From an uncultured Bryobacterales bacterium (lineage in GTDB: Bacteria; Acidobacteriota; Terriglobia; Bryobacterales; Bryobacteraceae), in the NCBI GenBank assembly GCA_937859895.1, contig CALMAV010000364.1, forward strand, positions 1 to 12,547: a DNA stretch of 12,547 nucleotides. Reading direction: 5' to 3'. Positions 6,991-12,547 of the stretch are shown one piece after another. Within the stretch, counting starts at the first letter, position 1, and each line of letters starts with the position of its first letter. A program made the position numbers and the translations under genes. The notes under the pieces were generated by a model. That model ran no database searches. It had not been told where the DNA came from and worked only from the letters and a program-made list of their open reading frames with translations.

Positions 6991-7106
6991 CACTAACAGG
7001 TTTTAGCGGTTGCGAAGCCGTTGAATCTGATTCTCCCTATAAACGTAAATCCTGGTCAGCCAGGGTAAAGATCATGCTCATTCACCCGAATGGGCATTTT
7101 CTTTTT
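6991..7106 (+). ncRNA. Candidate structured small RNA or terminating leader upstream of the ABC exporter
   Basis: Between the promoter and a terminator lies a transcript of about 115 nt with three hairpins. Hairpin 1 (6997-7029) is a 14-bp stem with one bulged U and a GCGA (GNRA) tetraloop: CAGG-U-UUU-AGCGGUU pairs with AGCCGUU-GAA-UCUG, including G-U pairs. Hairpin 2 (7049-7066) is a 7-bp stem, AUCCUGG with CCAGGGU, around a UCAG loop. Hairpin 3 is the terminator (7074-7106). There is no convincing small open frame. Two readings fit: a free-standing small RNA, or a leader (riboswitch or attenuator) for the exporter, whose ATG lies 5 bases beyond the T tract. It resembles no riboswitch consensus I could recall. 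Structure is seen by base pairing; function is inference. Confidence 0.55.
7074..7106 (+). terminator. Intrinsic terminator just before the ABC exporter start
   Basis: ATGCTCATT (7074-7082) pairs with AATGGGCAT (7089-7097) as a 9-bp stem with one G-U pair and a CACCCG loop, followed by TTTTCTTTTT-type tract ending at 7106. The form is that of a rho-independent terminator on the plus strand. It cannot be ending the nei transcript alone, since a strong promoter lies only 90 bases upstream of it. Confidence 0.72.
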
Positions 7107-7111
7107 GCCTC

Positions 7112-8944
7112 ATGAGACCAGCCCCACCCAAGTCGGGCGACGCTCCTCAAACCTGGCGCGAGCGCTTCCAGGCCCTCCGCAACGTCCCCCCGCTTCTCCG
7201 CATGGTGTGGCAGACCAGCCCCATTCTTACGGTCTCTACGCTCCTGCTCCGGGCCATTTCGGCGCTGTTCCCCCTAGCCACTCTCTGGATTTCCAAACTC
7301 ATCATTGACTTAGTCGTGCGTGCTATCCGCCACCAGCACATTGAACGCAGCCAGATCTGGAAGCTGCTCATCTTGGAAGGTTTGCTCGCCGTTGCCTCGG
7401 ACACGACCGGGCGATTCGTCTCTCTAGTCGATAGCCTGCTCGGCGACCGCTTCACTAACCAGGTCAGCATCCGACTTATGGAGCACGCCAACTCGCTCGA
7501 CCTCGAATCCTTCGAAGATCCAGTCTTTTACGACAAGATGGAACGTGCTCGCCGCCAGACTACCTCTCGTCTGGGCTTGCTCGCTAGCCTCGCCGGTATG
7601 GGCCAGCAAATACTTACCTTGCTCACCATGCTCTCGGCCGTCATCCTGTTTTCGCCGTGGCTCCTCCTGCTGCTGGTCGCCGCCACCATCCCGGTGTTCT
7701 TCGGTGAAACCAAGTTCGCCATGTTGAACTACTCCATGCTCTACCGCTATACTCCCGAGCGGCGTGAACTGGACTACCTTCGCTACCTCGGAGCCAGTAA
7801 CGCCAGCGCCAAAGAAATCAAAATCTTTGGCCTCGGGCCTTACCTGGTCGAGCGCGCCCGCGTCTTGTTCGAACGCTTCTATGGAGAGAATCGCCGACTC
7901 GCCATCCGCCGCGCCCTCGACGGCTCCTTGCTGAACCTCGTTCCCACTGCCGCCTACTACTCGGCTTACGCCCTCATCCTGCTCCGTGCCCTAGCCGGTG
8001 CCCTCACCATCGGTGATCTCACCCTCCTCATCGGCGCCTTCTCCCGCTCCCGCAGCATCATGGAGGGTCTGGTTTCCGGTCTGGTCGGAATCTCTGAACA
8101 GGCACTCTTTATCAAAGACCTGTTCGACTTCTACGACACGGTCCCTACCATCTTTTCCCGCCCGGAAGCCCTACCCGCACCGCGCCCCATTCGCGACGGC
8201 TTTGAGTTTTCCCATGTCTCTTTCCACTACGCCGGCTCCGACCGCAACGTCCTGGACAACGTCTCCTTCCGCTTCTACCCGGGCGAACGCATTGCCCTAG
8301 TCGGCGAGAATGGAGCAGGGAAGACCACGCTCGTTAAGCTCCTCTCCCGCCTCTACGACCCTACCGGTGGCCGCATCCTCCTCGATGGCACCGATCTGCG
8401 CGACTACAATGTGGACGGCCTGCGCCAGGAGATCGGCGTCATCTTCCAGGACTACATGCGCTATGACATGCTGGCCAATGAGAACATTGGCGTTGGCCGC
8501 ATCGAGCACCTTGGGGACGAAGCGCGAATCCGCGGTTCAGCCGAGAAAAGTCTAGCCGCCGCCGTCGTCAGCGCACTCCCGGAGAGCTACCGCCAGATGC
8601 TCGGCCGCCGCTTCGAAGGTGGCGTCGATCTCTCCACCGGCCAGTGGCAGAAGATCGCCTTAGCCCGCGCCTACATGCGCGACGCTCAGATCCTGATCCT
8701 CGACGAACCGACAGCCAGCCTCGACGCCCGTGCCGAGTTTGAGGTCTATCAGCGCTTCGTCGAACTCACCACCGGCAAGATGGCAGTCCTCATCTCCCAC
8801 CGCTTCTCCACCGTCCGCATGGCCGACCGCATCCTCGTCCTCGAACACGGTCGTATCGTCGAGCAAGGCTCCCACCAGAGTCTGGTCCCCCTAGGCGGCA
8901 AGTACGCCGAACTCTTTGAACTGCAAGCCGCCGGCTACCGCTAA
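7112..8944 (+). CDS. ABC exporter half-transporter (fused permease and ATPase)
   Basis: An inner-membrane type IV ABC exporter subunit, expected to act as a homo- or heterodimer that pumps a lipid, peptide or drug outward using ATP. The 610-residue protein has a transmembrane domain (about 30-330, hydrophobic segments near 38-66, 85-110, 165-195 and 275-310) and then the nucleotide-binding domain: A-loop Tyr373, Walker A GENGAGKT (398-405), Q-loop Gln446, signature LSTGQ (507-511), Walker B LILDE (528-532), D-loop SLD (536-538) and H-loop His563. The signature has Thr where most exporters have the second residue of LSGGQ as Gly; the LSTGQWQ form recurs in one group of MsbA-like exporters. All catalytic residues are present. 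No Shine-Dalgarno precedes the ATG; the N-terminal WRERFQALRNVPPLLR segment looks conserved, supporting this start. The upstream terminator may control it. Substrate unknown. Confidence 0.92.
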   Translation: MRPAPPKSGDAPQTWRERFQALRNVPPLLRMVWQTSPILTVSTLLLRAISALFPLATLWISKLIIDLVVRAIRHQHIERSQIWKLLILEGLLAVASDTTGRFVSLVDSLLGDRFTNQVSIRLMEHANSLDLESFEDPVFYDKMERARRQTTSRLGLLASLAGMGQQILTLLTMLSAVILFSPWLLLLLVAATIPVFFGETKFAMLNYSMLYRYTPERRELDYLRYLGASNASAKEIKIFGLGPYLVERARVLFERFYGENRRLAIRRALDGSLLNLVPTAAYYSAYALILLRALAGALTIGDLTLLIGAFSRSRSIMEGLVSGLVGISEQALFIKDLFDFYDTVPTIFSRPEALPAPRPIRDGFEFSHVSFHYAGSDRNVLDNVSFRFYPGERIALVGENGAGKTTLVKLLSRLYDPTGGRILLDGTDLRDYNVDGLRQEIGVIFQDYMRYDMLANENIGVGRIEHLGDEARIRGSAEKSLAAAVVSALPESYRQMLGRRFEGGVDLSTGQWQKIALARAYMRDAQILILDEPTASLDARAEFEVYQRFVELTTGKMAVLISHRFSTVRMADRILVLEHGRIVEQGSHQSLVPLGGKYAELFELQAAGYR

Positions 8945-8980
8945 GCAGTACTTGATCTCCGACCCTAAGGTATGCGTATG

Positions 8981-9008
8981 AGGTGGACAGCCTGAAGGCT
9001 GTCCACCT
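8981..9008. repeat. Perfect 12-bp hairpin between exporter and GH20 gene
   Basis: AGGTGGACAGCC (8981-8992) and GGCTGTCCACCT (8997-9008) are perfect inverted copies around a TGAA loop. This GC-rich stem lies 36 bases after the exporter stop. Neither strand has a T tract after it. It may be a factor-assisted terminator, an mRNA 3'-end stabiliser, or a copy of a dispersed REP-like palindrome. A second palindrome, GAGATCTC, lies just downstream. Confidence 0.7.
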
Positions 9009-9082
9009 AGAGATCACCTTGAGATCTCGACAACCCCGCCACCTAACCCCAAACCTCCGCACCTTTGCTACCGTCATAGTGA

Positions 9083-11143
9083 TTGCCCCGCACTCTCCTG
9101 CTTTCTCTTCTCACCGTGTCCTCCGTCTTTTGTCAAACCCAGCCCGGCCCGGACTCCCCGCCGCTCATGCCTTGGCCGGCCAGCGTCACCCTCGGGTCTG
9201 GCTCGGTCCCAATTGACCCGAACTTTACCGTTTCCCTGACCGGTGCCGGCGCCTCTGACCCCCGCGTCCAGGCAGTGGCCCTCCGCCTCTTCGACCGCCT
9301 TTACCGCCAAACCGGCATCAAAGTTTTGCCACGCCTGACCCCGGCCGGCACTCCCGCCACGCTCACCATCTTGGTAGAGAATAAGGATCACCGCCCGCCC
9401 CAAAAGCTGGGTGACGACGAGCGCTACTCCCTCATCGCCGCCGACAACCACATCCGCCTCTCCGCCAACGGCCCGCTCGGCGCGCTACGCGGGGTCGAAA
9501 CATTCCTTCAACTGATCACCCCCAGCTTCTCGGTCCCGGCCATCAACATCCAGGACAGCCCCCGCTTCCCCTGGCGCGGCCTCTCGCTCGACGTCTCCCG
9601 CCACTTCATACCGGTCGACGGTGTCAAGCGCACTATCGACGGCCTGGCCGCTGTCAAAATGAACGTCTTCCATTGGCACCTCTCCGATGACCAGGGCTTC
9701 CGCATTGAGAGCAAAAAATTCCCTCGCCTCCAGCAGCTTGGTTCCGACGGCATGTACTACACCCAAGCTCAGGTGGTTGACGTGATCAACTACGCCCGCG
9801 CTCGCGGCATCCGCGTCATCCCCGAGTTCGACATCCCCGGCCACGCTACCAGCTGGCTGCCCGGCTACCCCAAACTCGGCACCACCGCCGGACCCTTCGA
9901 TATCGTCCGCACCCACGGCATTCTCACCGCGCTGCTCGACCCTACCAATGAGTCCACCTACCGCTTCCTGGACACCTTTATCGGCGAAATGACCCGCCTC
10001 TTTCCCGACGACTACTTCCATATCGGCGGCGACGAAGTCAATCCCAAAGAATGGAATGAAAGCGCCTCCGTCCAAGCGTTCATGCGCAAGCACAATCTCG
10101 CAACCCCGGACGCCCTGCAAAGTTACTTCAACGCCCGTTTGCTGAAAATTGTCACCAAACACGGCAAGCGCATGGAAGGGTGGGACGAGATATTGCAGCC
10201 CAACCTACCGAAAACCATCGTCATTCAATCCTGGCGCGGTCAGGAGTCGCTCTGGCAAGCCGCCCGTGAGGGCTTTCAAGGCATCCTGTCTGCCGGCTAC
10301 TACGTCGACCTGATGTATCCGGCCTCCCAGCACTACGCTGTTGATCCCATGGTTCTCCCGCCCGCTGTCGTTGAGAAACTGACAAAAGCCGGCAAGCCGA
10401 TACCGGAAGCACTTACACCCGAACAAGCCAAAAACGTCCTGGGAGGCGAAGCCGCCATGTGGGAAGAGCTAGCCACAGACGAAAATCTTGACGCCAAACT
10501 CTGGCCCCGCACTGCTGCCATCGCCGAACGCTTCTGGTCCGCGCAATCAGTCACTGACCCGCGCTCCATGTACGACCGCCTTGAGAAGACCAATCACTGG
10601 CTCGAATACTTAGGCCTAACCCAGCAATCGAACCTGGTCTTAATGCGCCGCCAACTGCTGAAAGACGACCGCGACCTGTCCACACTAGACCGCTTCGCCG
10701 CTGTCCTGGAGCCCGTCAAAGGCTACTCTCGCCACGCTGAGAAGTACGGAACCTACACGCCCCTGAACCGCTTGGTTGACGCTATCCCGCCGGAAAGCAA
10801 CACCGCCCGCCACTTTCGGGAAGCCGTCGACACCTACCTGACTAACGGCAATCCGGAGGCGATCCGCACGGAGTTAGCCTCGTTCCGAGAATCCGCCCGC
10901 AACGTCCGCCCCGTTCTGCACGCAAGCCCGATCCTGACCGAGAACCTCGAAGCCGCCGAAGCTTTAGACACGCTCAGCCGCATTGGTGAAGAGGCCCTGA
11001 CCTACCGGTCCGCACCAGCCCCAGGAACCTGGAAAGCAGACAGCCAAGCCGCAGTAAAATCCGCTTCCCAACACAAAGGAGACCTCCTAGTCCAAATCGC
11101 CCCAGGAGTGCAGAAGCTGGTTGACTCAGTGACAAACAAGTAA
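9083..11143 (+). CDS. Exported beta-N-acetylhexosaminidase, glycoside hydrolase family 20
   Basis: It removes terminal beta-linked GlcNAc or GalNAc from glycans or chitooligosaccharides by substrate-assisted catalysis, outside the cytoplasm. The 686-residue protein has a short signal peptide (LLLSLLTVSSVFC, residues 5-17), a GH20b-type N-terminal domain (about 28-155), and the GH20 barrel from FPWRGLSLDVSRHF (162-175): NVFHWHLSDDQG (194-205), IPEFDIPGHA (246-255), catalytic HIGGDE with Asp317-Glu318, Trp367, Trp384, GYYVDLMYP (405-413) and EAAMWEE (456-462). A helical C-terminal part of about 170 residues follows; its role is unclear. A TGA stop lies in frame directly before the TTG at 9083, so TTG is the first possible start, and later starts would remove most of the signal peptide. 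The Cys17 context is not a good lipobox. It is probably a single transcription unit. Confidence 0.95.
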   Translation: MPRTLLLSLLTVSSVFCQTQPGPDSPPLMPWPASVTLGSGSVPIDPNFTVSLTGAGASDPRVQAVALRLFDRLYRQTGIKVLPRLTPAGTPATLTILVENKDHRPPQKLGDDERYSLIAADNHIRLSANGPLGALRGVETFLQLITPSFSVPAINIQDSPRFPWRGLSLDVSRHFIPVDGVKRTIDGLAAVKMNVFHWHLSDDQGFRIESKKFPRLQQLGSDGMYYTQAQVVDVINYARARGIRVIPEFDIPGHATSWLPGYPKLGTTAGPFDIVRTHGILTALLDPTNESTYRFLDTFIGEMTRLFPDDYFHIGGDEVNPKEWNESASVQAFMRKHNLATPDALQSYFNARLLKIVTKHGKRMEGWDEILQPNLPKTIVIQSWRGQESLWQAAREGFQGILSAGYYVDLMYPASQHYAVDPMVLPPAVVEKLTKAGKPIPEALTPEQAKNVLGGEAAMWEELATDENLDAKLWPRTAAIAERFWSAQSVTDPRSMYDRLEKTNHWLEYLGLTQQSNLVLMRRQLLKDDRDLSTLDRFAAVLEPVKGYSRHAEKYGTYTPLNRLVDAIPPESNTARHFREAVDTYLTNGNPEAIRTELASFRESARNVRPVLHASPILTENLEAAEALDTLSRIGEEALTYRSAPAPGTWKADSQAAVKSASQHKGDLLVQIAPGVQKLVDSVTNK

Positions 11144-11189
11144 AACCATATCGCCGACGATTCCCCCGCGCGACAATGGTGGGGCACTG

Positions 11190-11450
11190 ATGCCAACCGA
11201 TAAGAGTGTACGCTTGAGCGCCGACATCCCCCAGCTTCTCAGCGAGGAAGTGGAGCGCGTCGCCCGCACCGAGAATACGACGCCTGATGCTCTCGTCGAG
11301 GAGGCGCTGGAGAAGATGCTCCGCCAACGCCGACTTCAGCGCCACTACGCCTATGGAGAAGAGCGGGCGCAAACGGCTGGATTGACCGAAACCGATCTTC
11401 CCAGGCTGATTGATGAGATCCGGCGAAACGACACTGGACCCGGCCGGTAG
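11190..11450 (+). CDS. Ribbon-helix-helix antitoxin
   Basis: A small DNA-binding protein that should neutralise the PIN toxin encoded next to it and repress their shared promoter. In its 86 residues the ribbon-helix-helix fold is readable: a beta strand KSVRLSADI (5-13), helix A from about 13 to 27, the turn TENTTPDAL (27-35) and helix B VEEALEKMLRQRR (36-48). The remaining C-terminal part (49-86) is charged and would wrap the toxin. Its stop codon overlaps the toxin start by one base (TAGTG), which is typical of translational coupling in toxin-antitoxin operons. A GGTGGGG upstream of the ATG is a weak ribosome site. It begins 46 bases after the GH20 stop and could partly be read from that transcript. 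Family assignment is from pattern and context, as sequence conservation is low in this group. Confidence 0.8.
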   Translation: MPTDKSVRLSADIPQLLSEEVERVARTENTTPDALVEEALEKMLRQRRLQRHYAYGEERAQTAGLTETDLPRLIDEIRRNDTGPGR

Positions 11451-11854
11451 TGGTCAAAGTAGTTCCCGATAGCAACGTCTGGATTTCTGCGTTCAATTTT
11501 GGGGGAGTGCCACGCCGCATTATTGAACTCGGTGTAAGTGGCGAGGTCCGGCTTGCGACTTCCGACGAGATACTGGCCGAAGTATCTCGAGTCCAAACCG
11601 ATAAATTCAACTGGTCGCCCGACCGGTCAAAGGAATGGGAAGGCGACATCCTAGCCTTTACCGAAAAAGTGCAGCCCGTCCAGCGTGTAGACGTGATCAG
11701 TGCCGACCCGACAGACAACCGGATCCTCGAATGTGCAGTCGCTGCAGAAGCCGATTACATTGTGACCGGCGATAAACACCTTCTCCGGCTCCTTGCCTTT
11801 GTAAACACGCAAATAATCACGCCTGCGGATCTGCTGGCCCGGGTGCGGTCTTAA
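11450..11854 (+). CDS. PIN-domain ribonuclease toxin
   Basis: PIN toxins are metal-dependent endoribonucleases that cut tRNA, rRNA or mRNA when freed from their antitoxin. This 134-residue protein fits the family labelled 'putative toxin-antitoxin system toxin component, PIN family' (about 130-150 residues). The acidic active-site set is complete: Asp7 in VVPDSNV, Glu44 in SDEILAEV, Asp89 in DPTDNRILE and Asp108 in YIVTGDKHLL. The start is GTG at 11450, overlapping the antitoxin stop by one base; no other start keeps the first strand and Asp7. With every catalytic residue present the toxin should be active, so the antitoxin upstream is likely functional too. The RNA target cannot be read from sequence. 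Confidence 0.9.
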   Translation: MVKVVPDSNVWISAFNFGGVPRRIIELGVSGEVRLATSDEILAEVSRVQTDKFNWSPDRSKEWEGDILAFTEKVQPVQRVDVISADPTDNRILECAVAAEADYIVTGDKHLLRLLAFVNTQIITPADLLARVRS

Positions 11855-11960
11855 TCCGAGAAGTGAGTAGCCAGTACTGACGATCTTTGTTATCTACCCG
11901 GTTATATACCCGCGCCCACCTTCTTAATTTCAGTCTTTCCGAGTTAGCTATTGCGCCGTA
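11855..11960. other. Short convergent intergenic region
   Basis: The 106 bases between the two tail-to-tail modules hold no clear hairpin terminator. The only repeat is TACCCG occurring twice around GTTATA. It would be the place for the missing 3' part of the minus-strand PIN-like gene, but I see no PIN-like coding in any minus-strand frame here. Confidence 0.4.
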
Positions 11961-12266
11961 TCAATGAACTTGTCGGGACGCACTCGCAATCAGAGCTGCC
12001 GACAACGCAGCGAAGGTCGTCGGAATATCCCGGTGGACGGCCGACCGGGCAAGTTCGCCCAGATGTTGTCGGAGATCCTGGCCTAAACGTGATCGCACGC
12101 TCGCTTTGGCGGAAATCGCTTGATGGGGCTCAGCTAATGAAAAAGCCGGTACCAGAAGCCTTATCTGACGCTGGGTGGCAAGTCGAATGACCTCGGCGCA
12201 GCTTTGTGATTCCTCTTGCTGCAAGGCATGCTCGAGTACAAAGTTTGACTCGACATATACATTCAT
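11961..12266 (-). pseudogene. PIN-like protein, apparently missing its C-terminal half
   Basis: The frame from ATG at 12266 encodes 101 residues beginning MNVYVESNFVLEHALQQEE. This opening, with SNF after an acidic residue (Glu6) and LLVPAFSLAEPH around 37-48, resembles the N-terminal half of a PIN-domain family whose members, as I recall, are clearly longer (about 150-190 residues). The second half, which should bring the last two acidic residues of the active site, is absent: the frame ends at TGA 11963-11961 and none of the three frames after it continues the fold. Its ATG overlaps the stop of the gene upstream by one base (TGATG), so the pair is coupled like a toxin-antitoxin operon. It is either a broken toxin or a real shortened protein. 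A GTG at 12269 is an alternative start. Confidence 0.55.
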
Positions 12267-12547
12267 CACGCCGAGTTGATTTCGAATTCGGCCTGCTGTA
12301 AAGATGAGAGCAATCCGGACTCGTAGAGTGAACGCAACGAGGGATCACGTTCCAGCTGGTCTCCCGACGACCGCGCGAGGTCTGTAAGCCACGTGAGTAC
12401 AAGCAATTCAAATGCGGCCGGGCTGATCTCAGCGGAGGTCTGCCCGAGCTTTGAAAAGTATGGTCCTAATGCGTTCTGCGCATCTATACTGAACTGCGGC
12501 GGGCCATCCGCAGGAGGTAAGTTCCCTTGTCTCCAGCCGTATATACG
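12266..12547 (-). CDS. Unrecognised protein, C-terminal 93 residues, coupled to the PIN-like gene
   Basis: A minus-strand frame is open from the right edge (CGT at 12547) to TGA at 12268-12266, giving 93 residues with no internal Met, so the start lies outside the window. I do not recognise the family. The visible part has a Pro-rich beginning (GNLPPADGPPQF, 8-19), then probably helical segments with AFELLVLTWLTDLARSSGD around 45-63 and SLYESGLLSSLQQAEFEI around 73-90. There are no membrane segments or cysteines. Its stop overlaps the next gene's start (TGATG), so it occupies the place where an antitoxin would be in a PIN module. The antitoxin role is inference from position only. Composition and the coupled stop argue that the frame is real. 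Confidence 0.6.
   Translation of the reverse strand, partial: RIYGWRQGNLPPADGPPQFSIDAQNALGPYFSKLGQTSAEISPAAFELLVLTWLTDLARSSGDQLERDPSLRSLYESGLLSSLQQAEFEINSA

Noticed and set aside
6948..7100. Inverted pair AAAATGCCC (6948-6956) and GGGCATTTT (7092-7100)
   Set aside because: The left copy lies upstream of the predicted transcription start, and the right copy is already explained by the terminator, so pairing in RNA is unlikely.
9485..10162. Long minus-strand frame (225 codons) opposite the GH20 gene
   Set aside because: It lies wholly inside a clear GH20 coding region whose C-ending codons create open antisense frames; its residues match no family.
11121..11150. TTGACT near the GH20 end as a promoter for the toxin-antitoxin pair
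   Set aside because: No acceptable -10 hexamer at 16-18 bases; too weak to list.
11951..12190. Plus-strand frame of 79 codons opposite the PIN-like gene
   Set aside because: No ribosome site, no family resemblance, and the minus strand reads as a PIN-like N-terminus.
12130..12411. Minus-strand frame of 93 codons at the right end
   Set aside because: Spans the junction of two better frames that overlap as TGATG; Arg- and Ser-rich composition looks like a wrong frame.

Overview
The window looks like a chromosomal segment of a moderately GC-rich bacterium, most likely an Acidobacteriota member. This is an inference from the CcmE variant with a Cys in place of the heme-binding His, the GH20 hexosaminidase and ABC exporter styles, and several genes with no visible Shine-Dalgarno site. 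No rRNA, tRNA, CRISPR array or complete insertion sequence was seen.

Layout. (1) Positions 1-2135, minus strand: the end of a cytochrome c maturation (System I) operon, ccmE followed by ccmF. The ccmF gene runs off the left edge. CcmE carries the CxxxY heme-attachment motif of the variant 'System I*'. (2) Positions 2136-2828: a stretch without a confident gene. It holds a probable ccmE promoter, an 11-bp inverted repeat 139 bp apart, and a possible frameshifted small reading frame. (3) Positions 2829-5862: a TetR-type regulator (minus) divergent from a three-gene plus-strand cassette: a classical short-chain dehydrogenase, an NmrA-type NAD(P)-binding protein and a DUF5519 ('luciferase domain') protein. 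The 98-bp divergent promoter region contains a small palindrome that is a candidate TetR operator. (4) Positions 5999-6808: an Fpg/Nei family DNA glycosylase. (5) Positions 6957-7106: a near-consensus sigma-70 promoter, three hairpins and an intrinsic terminator, read as a small RNA or a terminating leader. It ends 5 bases before the start of an ABC exporter half-transporter (7112-8944). (6) Positions 9083-11143: an exported GH20 beta-N-acetylhexosaminidase starting at TTG. (7) Positions 11190-11854: a ribbon-helix-helix antitoxin and PIN toxin pair. Facing it on the minus strand (11961-12547) is a second PIN-type gene, apparently shortened at its C-terminus, translationally coupled to an unrecognised gene that runs off the right edge.

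How the parts work together. CcmE and CcmF act in one pathway, heme delivery and ligation to c-type cytochromes outside the cytoplasmic membrane. TetR probably represses the oxidoreductase cassette. The glycosylase, exporter and hexosaminidase have no evident common role. The right end is a small toxin-antitoxin island. The best candidates for undescribed biology are the roughly 115-nt structured RNA before the exporter and the coupled gene pair at the right edge.
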